A stretch of 39,761 nucleotides of DNA from Acidobacteriota bacterium (GCA_003154775.1 PMES01000076.1:1-39761), one strand, 5' to 3'. Shown: positions 6,842 through 16,805, counted from the first letter of the stretch. Numbers and translations: made by a program. Notes: generated from the sequence alone by a model not told the origin.

Positions 6842-9800
6842 ATGAAAATAACCAGGGGCGTTCTTTCTGTTGTTCCAGTTTCGAGGCCGGTGCGAGTTCT
6901 AGTCAGAATTATGCTTCCTGTCCTGTGGGCATCTCTCCTTCTTACCCTCGGCTCGAGGGCCCAAGTGACCACGGCGGACGTCGTGGGGACCGTAACCGAC
7001 AGCAGCGGAGGGGTAATTGTAGGCGCTCGGGTCGTGCTAGAGAATCTGAGGACGGGTTCAACGCAAACCGCCATGACGGGCCAGGCGGGAGAGTATGTCT
7101 TCACATTGCTGCCTGCTGGACATTACAAGCTCAACGTTGCTGCTAGCGGCTTCAAAGGATTTATTGTGTCTGATTTTGCCCTTGCGGCTGGTGATCGAGC
7201 GCGTGTAGATGCGCGCATGGACATCGGCCAATCTTCCCAGTCGGTTGAAGTAACGGCAACACCGCCCGCGCTACAAGCCGAAAGTTCTACGATCAGCTCG
7301 ACTGTCACGGAGATGTCTGTCCAAGATTTACCTCTGAACGGTCGAAACTTCATCAGTTTAGTGCAGCTCACACCTGGGGCAAACGAAGGCCTGCCGCAAG
7401 GGCTTACGAGTGGTAACCGCCCTGATGATCGACGTCAGTCCTCTGCTGTAACCGCGAACGGTCAGGGCGACGTTTTTAACAATCACATTATCGATGGAAT
7501 GGATAACAATGAGCGGGCTATCGGTACCATCGGTGTACGTCCTTCGATTGATGCTATTTCCGAAGTCCACGTGCAAACCAATGAGTACACGGCCGATGTT
7601 GGCCGTACAGCCGGCGCTGTGATCAATATCATCACAAAGTCAGGGACGAACGATTTTCACGGTTCACTATACGAGTTCCTGCGCAATGACAAACTGGACG
7701 CGAGGAATTTCTTCGCAAATGCCGGGTTGAAGCCTGAGTACCGCCAGAATCAGTTCGGTGGCAGTTTGGGGGGGCCGATCAGAAAAGACAAGGCTTTCTT
7801 TTTCGCCGATTATGAAGGGCTGCGCGTGGTTCAAGGAGTTACTTCACTGACGACGGTGCCGACTGCACTAGAGCGCACTGGAGATTTCTCAGAACTGCTG
7901 CCGAGCACTTTGATCTACGATCCGACAACCGGGCTCCCTTTTCCGGGCAACAAGATTACGAATGTTAGCCCGATCGCCGCAAACTACATGACGCTGTATC
8001 CTCTACCGAACCTGCCTGGACTGTCTAACAACTACTCCAGCACGCAAAACAGAACGCAGTTCAGCCACACCGGCGATGTCCGGTTCGACGAGCATTTCAA
8101 CGACAATAATCTGTTCTTTGCGCGGTACACGATCAACGACGTTGCGACATTCACTCCCGGACTCTTTCCAGCGGTGGATGGAATTCAGGGTGGAGGAAAT
8201 CCCAGCAGTTATCCGGGTCCCGCGCAGGAGCGCGCTCAAAACATCCAACTAAACTATGTACACGTCTTTACTCAACATCTGCTTCTGGAATTGAAGGCGG
8301 GTTACACCAGGGTCAATATCGCCTCAAATCCCTTAGCTGATGGACTGAACCTTAGCGAAAAGTTCGGATTGACTGGAGTTAACGTTAGCGGGGTTTCGGA
8401 GTTGTCTTTGATGGGGCCGGTCGGCTATGCAGCCCTTGGTGATGCTTATTACCTGCCGATCAATTACATCGACAATACCTTCCAGTTGGACGGGGCCGTC
8501 ACCTACGTAGTGGGAAGACACACGCTGAAGGCTGGAGCCGCATTAATTCAGCGTCAGGTGACTGATTTTCAATCCGACTTTGCCGCGGGCTATTTCACCT
8601 TCGCGGCTGCGCAAACTGCGAACCCGACCACTCAGACAGGGGGGGACGCAATGGCATCGTTCCTGGTAGGAATTCCCCAAGAGACACAGCGCATGAACGA
8701 ACTAGTCAGGCCGACTTTCCTGATGTGGGAGCCGAGCGTTTACTTACAGGATAACTGGAGAGTGAAGCCCTGGCTAACGTTAAACCTCGGCGCGAGGTAT
8801 GACGTCTACACTCCCTACACTGAGAAGCACAACTACCTGTCTAACTTCGATACGAGTACTGGGAAGGTTATCGTGGCAGGCCAAAATGGGGTGTCCGATA
8901 CGGCCGGTGTTGCGACGGATTACCGCAACTTCGCGCCGCGCGTCGGTTTTGCCGCGACGTTGAGGGGCGGTGTCGTGCTTCGTGGTGGTTATGGGCTAAC
9001 TTTTTTTCCGGGGAATCTCACTTCGGCAGCTGCTTTGATCAATGCCCCATTTGGTTTCTCGTATGGTCCCGTTTCAAACGTGCCGCTATCGGCGGGACTG
9101 CCGGTGCCGATGCCGGGCGATCCCAACAATCCGAGCGGTTTTTTGACTGCGGAGGCGAAAGATTTCCGGTCAGGCTATCTGCAACAATTCAATCTGAACC
9201 TACAGAAGGCGATCGGCGCGAACGTGTTCAGCGTCGCCTATGTTGGGGAACTTGGGCGCCATCTGCCACAGGAACTCCCAAACTTGGCTCTGCCATTGCC
9301 CTGTCCCGACCCCTACCCTTGCACACCGATACCGTATTCATCAACGGTTCCAAACGTGTCTGCCATTGGATGGACACAAACTGAAGGTGCATCCAGTTAC
9401 AGTGCGATGCAGATTTCATTCGTGCGCCGCTATTCCAATGGTCTAGATGTAAGTTCGAACTACACATGGGCACATGGAATCGACGATACCTCAACTATCA
9501 GCAACAATTTTGCGTCAGGAATCTATCTGGTTCCTTCCAAAATAGCGACTTACGATCGGGGTAACAGCGATCTGGACATGCGTCAACGTTTTACCGTGGC
9601 GGTAAACTACCAATTGCCCTTCGGCAAGGGACTTGAGGGGGTTGCAAAGAAGGTTTTATACGGGTGGCAGGTTAATGGAATTTTAGTTTGGGAAACCGGG
9701 CAGCCTTTCACAATAGTAAACCCGAACAACCCGCAGATTAACCTTGGCCCCTCTATCTATGCAGACCGGCCGAACCAGACAGAGAGCGCAAGCCTGTCAA

Positions 9801-10108
9801 ACCCAACGATTCAGGAGTGGTTCAACACATCGGCATTTTCAGTGCAACCTTTTGGCACTCTGGGTGACGTGGGACGCAACACGCTCTACGGCCCTCACCA
9901 GAGACACTTCGATTTGTCGCTGTTTCGTGACATTCCTCTTAACGAGAAAGTTAAACTTCAGTTCCGCGTTGAGTCTTATAACCTGACCAATACACCGAGT
10001 TTCGCGGCACCTGATTCCGGATTGGGTGACCCCGGATTTGGTGCGATCTCCTCAACGGGAAATGCTAACCCACGCCAACTGCAATTTGCTCTCAAGTTCC
10101 TGTTCTGA
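6842..10108 (+). CDS. TonB-dependent outer-membrane receptor with carboxypeptidase-regulatory N-domain (Oar-like)
   Basis: The protein is 1088 residues from ATG 6842, chosen over more upstream in-frame starts because GGAG (6831-6834) precedes it and a signal peptide follows (hydrophobic stretch about residues 22-38). Next comes a carboxypeptidase-regulatory-like domain (about 40-120, with VVGTVTDSSGG), a plug with PLNGRNF near residue 164 and INIITKSGTNDFHG near 262, then a long beta-barrel ending in Phe. This architecture is abundant in Acidobacteriota and usually serves uptake of large or complex carbohydrates or peptides powered by TonB. The GH3 gene follows after a terminator. The ligand is not predictable, though the context suggests glucosides. 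A truncated paralogue sits immediately upstream. Confidence 0.93.
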   Translation: MKITRGVLSVVPVSRPVRVLVRIMLPVLWASLLLTLGSRAQVTTADVVGTVTDSSGGVIVGARVVLENLRTGSTQTAMTGQAGEYVFTLLPAGHYKLNVAASGFKGFIVSDFALAAGDRARVDARMDIGQSSQSVEVTATPPALQAESSTISSTVTEMSVQDLPLNGRNFISLVQLTPGANEGLPQGLTSGNRPDDRRQSSAVTANGQGDVFNNHIIDGMDNNERAIGTIGVRPSIDAISEVHVQTNEYTADVGRTAGAVINIITKSGTNDFHGSLYEFLRNDKLDARNFFANAGLKPEYRQNQFGGSLGGPIRKDKAFFFADYEGLRVVQGVTSLTTVPTALERTGDFSELLPSTLIYDPTTGLPFPGNKITNVSPIAANYMTLYPLPNLPGLSNNYSSTQNRTQFSHTGDVRFDEHFNDNNLFFARYTINDVATFTPGLFPAVDGIQGGGNPSSYPGPAQERAQNIQLNYVHVFTQHLLLELKAGYTRVNIASNPLADGLNLSEKFGLTGVNVSGVSELSLMGPVGYAALGDAYYLPINYIDNTFQLDGAVTYVVGRHTLKAGAALIQRQVTDFQSDFAAGYFTFAAAQTANPTTQTGGDAMASFLVGIPQETQRMNELVRPTFLMWEPSVYLQDNWRVKPWLTLNLGARYDVYTPYTEKHNYLSNFDTSTGKVIVAGQNGVSDTAGVATDYRNFAPRVGFAATLRGGVVLRGGYGLTFFPGNLTSAAALINAPFGFSYGPVSNVPLSAGLPVPMPGDPNNPSGFLTAEAKDFRSGYLQQFNLNLQKAIGANVFSVAYVGELGRHLPQELPNLALPLPCPDPYPCTPIPYSSTVPNVSAIGWTQTEGASSYSAMQISFVRRYSNGLDVSSNYTWAHGIDDTSTISNNFASGIYLVPSKIATYDRGNSDLDMRQRFTVAVNYQLPFGKGLEGVAKKVLYGWQVNGILVWETGQPFTIVNPNNPQINLGPSIYADRPNQTESASLSNPTIQEWFNTSAFSVQPFGTLGDVGRNTLYGPHQRHFDLSLFRDIPLNEKVKLQFRVESYNLTNTPSFAAPDSGLGDPGFGAISSTGNANPRQLQFALKFLF

Positions 10109-10112
10109 GAGA

Positions 10113-10152
10113 CAACGACCGCCGACGGTACTTGAGCCTTCGGTGGTCGTTG
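10113..10152 (+). terminator. Terminator-like hairpin after the receptor gene
   Basis: CAACGACCGCCGA (10113-10125) can pair with TCGGTGGTCGTTGG ending at 10152 (one G-U pair), forming a stem of about 13 pairs around a loop of roughly 14 bases. It starts five bases after the receptor stop. The following TTATTAG is only weakly T-rich, so termination may be partial, letting some transcripts reach the GH3 gene. Confidence 0.6.
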
Positions 10153-10186
10153 GTTATTAGGGTAAGGATGGCGAGAGGAGAGAATT

Positions 10187-12946
10187 GTGAGCTGCTTGTA
10201 TCACAGTATGGGACGTGGAATCACCGCTAGCAAGTACATGTCCCTCGGGCTCATGGCCTTGTTCTTCGTTGCCAGCGTTGCGTTGGCGCAGACGGCCGCC
10301 CCGACACCGGTCGTGACGGGAAATGCCAGAGTCGATAAACTTCTCAGCCAAATGACTCTGGCGGAGAAGATCTCCATGATTCACGGCGCACCGGAAGATC
10401 CGTCCACAGACCAGGGACAGGCTGGCTACCTGCCGGGCTTACGACGGTTGGGGATTCCGTCTTTGCGACTCGCCGACGGACCGCCAGGGGTGTTAACGAT
10501 GCACCCGTCAACGGCAATGACGGCAACCATGGGACTGGCTGCCACGTTCAGCCGCGAGGACGCCCGCCAGAACGGGGTGGTGATCGGTCGCGACGCTCGC
10601 GCCCTGGGCCAGGACGTGGCTCTTCAACCGTACATCAACGTGTTCCGGGACATGACCTGGGAGCGGTCCTACAACATGTACGGTGAGGATCCGCTTTTAA
10701 TCGGGCAGGTCGGAGCCGGAGTTATCACCGGAATTCAGAGCCAGGGCGTAATGGCTCAGGCCAAGCACTACATCGCTTATGACAGCGGGCACGGAGAAGA
10801 TGCGCCTGACGTCTTTGTCGATCCGCAGCCTCTGCACGAGATCTACGTCGCGCCGTTTGCGGACGCAGTCGATGCGGGGGTTTCCTCGATCATGTGTTCC
10901 TACAACAAAGTAAACGGCCCGTATGCATGCGGAAACTCCGATACGCAGAATACGATCCTCAGAGGCGAACTGGGGTTCAAGGGATTTATAACCTCCGATT
11001 GGGGCGGCAATCACGCCAGTGACTTCATAAACGCTGGGCTCGACCTGGAGATGCCCGGGATTGTTCTTGATGACGCGGAAGCCTCCTTAATGCCATCCTA
11101 TTTCAGGCCAGATCCGCCGCCGCACTCTAAGCCTTGGGCGGCAGACGTTTCCCCAGATGTCTTTATCGGCGGAATCCCGGAAGAGCCCCGCCAAAGATTC
11201 TCTTTTTCTAGTCCCGACGGCACGTTGACGAACGGAATGCTGGCGGCAGTCCAGGCGGGCACGGTGAATGAACTGACGATCACCCAAGCCGTGGCGCGGA
11301 TCTTGCTTCAGATGGATCTCTTTGGGCTGCTGGACGACAAGTCGAACCATGGCGTGACAACTGTGCCGGTCGACGAAGATGCCAGGGTCGTCCAGAAGAC
11401 GTCCGAGGATGCGGCGGTGCTGCTGAAGAACGAGGGTGGCGCGTTACCCCTTAGGCAAAGTGATCTCAAGCTGTTGGCAGTAATTGGACCGGGCGCAGGG
11501 CAGACGATTGCCATCGGTGAATCCCGTGAAAAAGGTCTCGGCTTCCCGTCGAGGCAGGTCTCACCGTTGCAGGCGCTGGAAGAATACACGGCTGATGTCC
11601 CGAACAAAAACATCACGTACGCGGTTGCGAATGATATGACTGGGACGCCGGTTCCCGCGACTGCGCTCTCGCACCAGGGAGCTCCGGGGCTGCTACGCAC
11701 GGACATGAAGACTAAGCAGATGCGAGTGGACGCACAACTCGACTTCACGAAGTCGAACGGGCAATATCTGCTCGCCAGCACTTCCTACACCTGGACCGGG
11801 ACCCTCACCGTGCCGAGTGAGGGATCCTACTTGATTTACCTGCAAGTTCTTGGCGCGTCGGGAGACCTGGTTTTAGATGGCAAACAAGTCGGCCAGACTG
11901 CCGACCTGTTTGAGCACGGGAACGTCCTCCATCCCTCGCAGGATAACGTACTGCCTACCACCGACAACCTCGACAATGTTCGTGCGCGGATCCAACTGGC
12001 AGCCGGGGAGCACACTCTGGCAGTGTCAGTGAAAGGCGAAACAGATGGAAACCCCGTCCAGGTTCGGCTGAACTGGGTAACTCCTGAACAGCAGAATGCC
12101 AATTTCGAGGCCGCCATCACTGCCGCCAAGAAAACCAGGACCGCAGTGGTCTTCGCCTGGGGCAGGGGCCGTCCTGCCTTCGCGCTTCCCGGAGACCAGG
12201 ACAAATTGATCGCGGCGGTCGCGGCGGCAAATCCCAACACGATTGTGGTGCTGAACACAAGTCAGCCCGTAGCGATGCCCTGGCTCGCCAAGGTGAAAGC
12301 CGTGCTGGAGATGTGGTATCCGGGAGACTCGGGCGGACCAGCTACAGCCGCTATCTTACTGGGCCGTCGGAACCCCGCCGGCCGACTGCCCTTCACCTGG
12401 CCACAGCGCCTTGATCAGTGCGTAGCCAATGATCCGGCGCACCCCGAACGTTCTTCCAGCGGGGCCAATCACAAAACGTACTACTCTGAGGGTATTTACA
12501 TAGGATACCGGTGGTTTGACAAGCAGAATCTCGAACCCCTCTATCCCTTTGGCCACGGCCTGTCATACACGAGCTTTCAATACTCGGCGCTGAAGGTTGC
12601 ACACGCCCGCGACGGCGGACTTGACGTCAGCTTCCGCCTCCACAACGTAGGCAAGAGAGACGGTGACGAGGTTCCTCAGGTGTACCTGGGAGCGCCAAGC
12701 GAAGGGCCGAGCGGTGTGCAGTTTGCGGTTAAGGCGCTCGCGGCTTTCGATCGAATCAACTTGACTCCGGGCCAGTGGAGGGATGTCACGCTGCACGTAC
12801 CACTGCGTCGACTGCAATACTGGTCCAAGACGGCCAACAATTGGGCAATGGCCACGGGCGCTCGCAAAGTTTACGTGGCCGCCTCCTCGCGTGACATACG
12901 CTTGCAGGAAGATATCAGCATGGCCGTTGCTCCCGCCGCGCAATAA
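10187..12946 (+). CDS. Exported GH3 beta-glucosidase with PA14 insert
   Basis: The protein has 919 residues from a GTG start preceded by GAGGAG at 6-base spacing; an ATG at 10208 is an alternative. A signal peptide ends near ALAQT (about residue 35). The GH3 N-terminal barrel carries the nucleophile region GFITSDWGG (Asp271) and the KHYIAYDSG substrate-side motif. The second GH3 domain is split by a PA14-like module (about residues 500-635), as in Kluyveromyces BglI-type enzymes, where it restricts the active site to short glucosides. A fibronectin-III-like domain closes the protein (about 820-905). It probably removes terminal beta-glucosyl, or possibly xylosyl, residues in the periplasm from substrate admitted by the receptor encoded upstream. 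Confidence 0.92.
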   Translation: MSCLYHSMGRGITASKYMSLGLMALFFVASVALAQTAAPTPVVTGNARVDKLLSQMTLAEKISMIHGAPEDPSTDQGQAGYLPGLRRLGIPSLRLADGPPGVLTMHPSTAMTATMGLAATFSREDARQNGVVIGRDARALGQDVALQPYINVFRDMTWERSYNMYGEDPLLIGQVGAGVITGIQSQGVMAQAKHYIAYDSGHGEDAPDVFVDPQPLHEIYVAPFADAVDAGVSSIMCSYNKVNGPYACGNSDTQNTILRGELGFKGFITSDWGGNHASDFINAGLDLEMPGIVLDDAEASLMPSYFRPDPPPHSKPWAADVSPDVFIGGIPEEPRQRFSFSSPDGTLTNGMLAAVQAGTVNELTITQAVARILLQMDLFGLLDDKSNHGVTTVPVDEDARVVQKTSEDAAVLLKNEGGALPLRQSDLKLLAVIGPGAGQTIAIGESREKGLGFPSRQVSPLQALEEYTADVPNKNITYAVANDMTGTPVPATALSHQGAPGLLRTDMKTKQMRVDAQLDFTKSNGQYLLASTSYTWTGTLTVPSEGSYLIYLQVLGASGDLVLDGKQVGQTADLFEHGNVLHPSQDNVLPTTDNLDNVRARIQLAAGEHTLAVSVKGETDGNPVQVRLNWVTPEQQNANFEAAITAAKKTRTAVVFAWGRGRPAFALPGDQDKLIAAVAAANPNTIVVLNTSQPVAMPWLAKVKAVLEMWYPGDSGGPATAAILLGRRNPAGRLPFTWPQRLDQCVANDPAHPERSSSGANHKTYYSEGIYIGYRWFDKQNLEPLYPFGHGLSYTSFQYSALKVAHARDGGLDVSFRLHNVGKRDGDEVPQVYLGAPSEGPSGVQFAVKALAAFDRINLTPGQWRDVTLHVPLRRLQYWSKTANNWAMATGARKVYVAASSRDIRLQEDISMAVAPAAQ

Positions 12947-13019
12947 CTGATCAGCCTGGTTGCGGCTAGGATTGGTCCGCAAACAGACGACAAATTGACG
13001 CTCGGCAAGGAGGATACAG

Positions 13020-13354
13020 ATGGCATGGTCAAGAAGAGAATTGCTGTGGCGGAGCGGTACCGCTTTAGCCGCAACTGCGCTTTCGTTCGACAAACATTTC
13101 GCTCTGCTCGGCGAACCGTTGGAGCGGCCGGCACGAAACGGGCCGCATTCATCCGGTCGCATGCGTATGCTGTTTCACGGGCGATTGCGGAAGGCGTGCC
13201 GGTCAGGGGTTATTTCTTTTGGTCGTTCGTCGACAATTTCGAATGGACGGACGGCTTCGCTCCGCGGTTTGGTCTCTACCACGTGGATTACACAACGCTC
13301 GATCGCCACCTTGCCGCCGGTGCTGAGGAATTCATCGAGTTGGCACCCCAATAA
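13020..13354 (+). pseudogene. Chimeric remnant: Tat-isomerase start joined to a GH1 beta-glucosidase tail
   Basis: The first ~37 codons from ATG 13020 (AAGGAGG just upstream) read MAWSRRELLWRSGTALAATA and closely match the Tat signal of the gene at 15821, through 'GEPLERPA'. From about 13128 the recognisable sequence is in a different frame: TKRAAFIRSHAYAVSRAIAE, then the GH1 signature FFWSFVDNFEWTDGF and RFGLYHVDY up to TAA 13352-13354. These are the last ~75 residues of a family 1 beta-glucosidase; the acid/base and nucleophile motifs are missing. A deletion has apparently fused two neighbours out of frame. Translation from 13020 would give a 115-residue exported nonsense tail. The strong ribosome site survives. 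Confidence 0.8.
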
Positions 13355-13523
13355 GGAGATGAGGTAAACGATACAGTACAAGTCGTCTGGGGTGCTTACT
13401 TAGTTTTCGCGCCTCCAAAATAGGCTGCGGGATCAGTTGTGCCGTGTTGTGACGGTGTAGACAGGAAAAGGCCTTTTACCGATGGTAGTGTCAAGGCATT
13501 CCAGATCGGGCAAGGGAAAAGTC

Positions 13524-14672
13524 ATGCATGGACCATTAAGAGTAGCGGTTCTGGGAACCGGTTTTGTCGGTCGCCAGCATCTCGAAGCCCTCAGCCGGTT
13601 GGGTGCTACGACTCAAGTCTGCGCTCTCGCCACTGCCGATATTGAGCAAGGTAAGAGGCTGGGGAGTGAGTTCGGGATAGACAAAATTGTGTCTTCCTAC
13701 TCCTTCTTGCTAGATGACCGTTCACTTGACGCCGTGCATGTATGCACTCCAAATTCGCTACATTTTTCCATGGTGCAGGATGCGCTACTCGCAGGTAAGC
13801 ACGTACTCTGTGAAAAGCCGTTGGCAACCTCCGCGGAGGAGGCGCAAAAATTGACGGAGTTAGCGTGGGAAAAGGGGTTACGGAACTGCACTGGCTACAA
13901 CCTTCGTTTTTACCCGTTAGTCCAACAAATGCGGAGCATGTGCCAGGAAGGCGATTTGGGAGAAATCCTAGTCGTGCAAGGTACGTATTCGCAGGACTGG
14001 CTACTTTTTGAGACGGATTGGAACTGGAGAGTTGACTCAAGAGAGAATGGCCCGAGCCGAGCTATGGCCGATATTGGTTCGCACTGGTGCGACATGGCCG
14101 AATATGTCACCGGAAGGCGGATAAGCAGTCTATGTGCCGATCTTCAGACCTTTCACAAGAAACGCTTTAGACCAAAAGGATTTGTCGAAACTTTTTCTGG
14201 GAAGACGCTTGTGCCTGCAGATTATCAAGAAGTTCCAGTAGATACGGAAGACTTTGGCGCAGTTATATTTCGCATGGGTGAACGTACGCGGGGAAGTTTC
14301 ACCGCAAGTCAGGTGGCAGCGGGCCGCAAAAACTATCTCAGTATAGAGATTTATGGCACGAAGTCATCGGTCATATGGGATGCGGAATCTCCAACCCAAC
14401 TTTGGATCGGCAACCGGAACGCGAACAATCAAATCCTGGTCAAAGATCCCACTCTGATGAAGCAATACGCCAGTTACTATGCTGAGTTGCCTGGCGGACA
14501 CGTTGAGGGTTACAACAGCACGTTCAAACATCTTTTTCGGCAGTTTTATCGCTCAATTGCTGATGGCCATTCGCAGCCAGAGTACCCGCAATTTAGTGAC
14601 GGCCTGCGACAACTCACGATCGTAGAGGCGGAGCTAGCCAGTAATCGTTGCCACGCCTGGGTGGAGGTCTAG
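13524..14672 (+). CDS. Gfo/Idh/MocA-family oxidoreductase, cytoplasmic
   Basis: I chose ATG 13524 (382 residues) because AAGGGAAAAG precedes it and the Rossmann motif VAVLGTGFVGRQH follows within ten residues; an in-frame start at 13482 would add 14 unsupported residues. The NAD(P)-binding half includes the family signature CEKPLAT near residue 95. The C-terminal half contains the characteristic DIGSHWCDMAEYVTG segment with the conserved His near residue 191. No signal peptide is present, unlike the second family member at 16806. Family enzymes oxidise or reduce a sugar or cyclitol hydroxyl. With the TIM-barrel isomerase gene 114 bases downstream, the pair resembles the oxidoreductase plus isomerase/lyase couples of keto-sugar and inositol catabolism. 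Confidence 0.9.
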   Translation: MHGPLRVAVLGTGFVGRQHLEALSRLGATTQVCALATADIEQGKRLGSEFGIDKIVSSYSFLLDDRSLDAVHVCTPNSLHFSMVQDALLAGKHVLCEKPLATSAEEAQKLTELAWEKGLRNCTGYNLRFYPLVQQMRSMCQEGDLGEILVVQGTYSQDWLLFETDWNWRVDSRENGPSRAMADIGSHWCDMAEYVTGRRISSLCADLQTFHKKRFRPKGFVETFSGKTLVPADYQEVPVDTEDFGAVIFRMGERTRGSFTASQVAAGRKNYLSIEIYGTKSSVIWDAESPTQLWIGNRNANNQILVKDPTLMKQYASYYAELPGGHVEGYNSTFKHLFRQFYRSIADGHSQPEYPQFSDGLRQLTIVEAELASNRCHAWVEV

Positions 14673-14786
14673 GTACGTGTGCGTTCGCACCGGAACAGAC
14701 AGGAGTATTAGCAGCTAATCCGAATTTAACACGGAGGGAGATTGTTTGCTCAAGGCGCGCTTCTTGACCCGACATGAACTTACTTT

Positions 14787-15752
14787 ATGAAGCTAGGGAT
14801 TTTTACGCCCGTGTTTGGGAAGTTATCGTTTGACGAAATGTTGGCAAAGGTGTGTTCCCTGAGTGGCGTCAATGCGATTGAGCTAGGCACCGGCGGATGG
14901 CCTGGGTGCAGTCACATTCGGGTGGATTCTCTGCTAAGTGACACACAGGCAGCACGTGCATACCGAAATCGCGTCCAGGATACGGGCTTGACGATAAGTG
15001 CCCTCTCATGCCATGGCAACCCGCTCCATCCCATTCAAACAATCGCTCGCGATTATGACGAGGTTTTTCGAAAAACGGTGCGCCTCGCAGAAATACTCGA
15101 GGTTCCCGTGGTTGTAACATTTTCGGGCTGCCCTGGCGATGGCGATGAAAGCAAGCACCCCAATTGGATTGTCACGCCGTGGCCCCCAGAGTTCTCGGAG
15201 ACCCTGAAATGGCAGTGGGATGAAAAGGTTATCCCCTACTGGCTCGAAGCCGCCAAGTTTGCCGGGAACCATGGGATCAAATTGGCGCTTGAGCCACATC
15301 CCGGATTCGTCGTTTATAACGTAGAAACATTCCTAAAATTGCACGAGGCAATAGGCAAAACCATCGGCGTTAATTTCGATCCCAGCCATTTCTTCTGGCA
15401 AGGAGTAGATATTTCTCTTGCGATTCGAACGCTCGGAGAAACGATCTTCCATGTGCATGCGAAAGATATCGCATTCGACAGCTGCATTGTGGCTCGTAAC
15501 GGTGTACTGGATAACAAGTCCTACAGTCGCGTGGCGGAACGCTCTTGGCTATTTCGCACGGTCGGCTGGGGGCATGATGAACTCGAGTGGAAACGAATCG
15601 TCAGCGCTTTGAGGTTGATTGGATATGATTATGTGCTTTCCATAGAACATGAAGATGCGCTGGCGTCGGTGGACGAAGGTCTGACTTCTGCTGTGACGTT
15701 CCTTCAAAGAGTGCTTCTCTCAGAGCCGCGGCCTGAAGCATGGTGGATCTGA
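14787..15752 (+). CDS. Sugar phosphate isomerase/epimerase (cytoplasmic TIM barrel)
   Basis: The 321-residue protein starts directly with the first barrel strand (MKLGIFTPVF), so it is cytoplasmic. All four expected metal-site motifs of the xylose-isomerase-like superfamily are visible: Glu in LALEPHPG, Asp in NFDPSHFFWQG, His in HVHAKD and Glu in SIEHED. In-frame TGA at 14775 forces the ATG at 14787 although no clear Shine-Dalgarno sequence precedes it. This branch is commonly found beside Gfo/Idh/MocA genes. It could isomerise the keto-sugar made by the oxidoreductase encoded upstream, or cleave a 3-keto-glycoside by elimination. Exact substrate unknown. Confidence 0.9.
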   Translation: MKLGIFTPVFGKLSFDEMLAKVCSLSGVNAIELGTGGWPGCSHIRVDSLLSDTQAARAYRNRVQDTGLTISALSCHGNPLHPIQTIARDYDEVFRKTVRLAEILEVPVVVTFSGCPGDGDESKHPNWIVTPWPPEFSETLKWQWDEKVIPYWLEAAKFAGNHGIKLALEPHPGFVVYNVETFLKLHEAIGKTIGVNFDPSHFFWQGVDISLAIRTLGETIFHVHAKDIAFDSCIVARNGVLDNKSYSRVAERSWLFRTVGWGHDELEWKRIVSALRLIGYDYVLSIEHEDALASVDEGLTSAVTFLQRVLLSEPRPEAWWI

Positions 15753-15820
15753 CTAGGATCAGAACGCAAGGGTGTGCGAGTTTTTGTCGAACAACTAACG
15801 ACTTATAAGGAGAGAAAACA

Positions 15821-16732
15821 ATGGCATGGTCACGACGAGGGTTTTTACGGCAGAGCGGTATAACACTGGCAGCGACCGCGCTTGCGATCGACAAACATTT
15901 GGTTTTGCATGGCGAGCCATTGCAGCGGTCGGCGGGATTGCAGCTTTTCGCAGTAGCGGATGAACTTCAGAAGGACTTTGACGGTACTCTCCAACGGGTT
16001 CACGCGATCGGATATAAGGAAGTTGAGATGGCAGGCTTTTTCGGTAAGAAGCCCACTGAAATAAAGACGTCTCTCGACAACGCAGGTCTGCATTGCGCCA
16101 GCGTTCATATCTTCGATCCGGGCCCGGCTACCGACACCATGGATTATGCGGTGGCAATCGGCGCGAAATATGTCATAACTGCGCTCTATCTATTGAAACG
16201 CGAGCCCGATGACAATGCCTATATAACTATGGTGAAACGCCTCACCCTTGACGACTACAAAGCCATGGCGGAGCAGTGTAACCGCCTGGGGGAACAAGCA
16301 AAAAGTCGCGGGCTGCAATTTGGTTATCACAACGAAAATGTAGAGTTTAGGCCTTTACGAGGAGGCACTGGATATGACGAGTTGCTACTATCCACGGACC
16401 CCGAGCTTGTCAAATTGGAACTTGACTGCGGATGGATGGCAGCGGCGGGTCAAAACCCAGCAGCCTATATCACCAAATATCCGGACCGATACCGACTTCT
16501 GCACATAAAAGACTTTAAGTACAGGGCTAAGCCATCTTACGGCGGTTGGCCTGGTGAGAGTCCGGAACCAACTGAATTGGGCCGAGGACATATCGATTAC
16601 AAGCCAATTTTTGATGCTGCGAAAAAGAGTGGCGTCGAATGGTACTACGTCGAGCAGGAAGCGCCATTCACGGATATGCCGGTAATGGAGGCACTCAAAG
16701 TCGATTACGAATATGTGCACAAGCTACTCTAA
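15821..16732 (+). CDS. Tat-exported sugar phosphate isomerase/epimerase-like TIM-barrel protein
   Basis: The 303-residue protein begins with a Tat signal (SRRGFLRQSG, residues 4-13, then a hydrophobic stretch); TAAGGAGAG six bases upstream fixes the start. The barrel motifs YHNENVEF, KLELDCGWM, LLHIKDFK and YVEQEA correspond to those of the paralogue at 4108. One clear change is YHNE in place of the YHNH seen there, which may alter metal or substrate contacts. The start of a third paralogue survives at 13020. Being exported, it would act in the periplasm, where it could process oxidised sugars from the GMC dehydrogenase or from the exported oxidoreductase encoded next. Function beyond fold is inferred. 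Confidence 0.87.
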   Translation: MAWSRRGFLRQSGITLAATALAIDKHLVLHGEPLQRSAGLQLFAVADELQKDFDGTLQRVHAIGYKEVEMAGFFGKKPTEIKTSLDNAGLHCASVHIFDPGPATDTMDYAVAIGAKYVITALYLLKREPDDNAYITMVKRLTLDDYKAMAEQCNRLGEQAKSRGLQFGYHNENVEFRPLRGGTGYDELLLSTDPELVKLELDCGWMAAAGQNPAAYITKYPDRYRLLHIKDFKYRAKPSYGGWPGESPEPTELGRGHIDYKPIFDAAKKSGVEWYYVEQEAPFTDMPVMEALKVDYEYVHKLL

Positions 16733-16805
16733 TGGCCTAAACTGCTTAACCTAGATTTCCAATTTGAACTCCACTAAACGAATCCCGACCATTTTGGAGA
16801 AAATC

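Noticed and set aside
12995-13354. A 119-residue intact gene in the GH1 frame
   Set aside because: The first ~45 codons are the isomerase signal region read in the wrong frame; only the tail is GH1-like and no catalytic residues remain.
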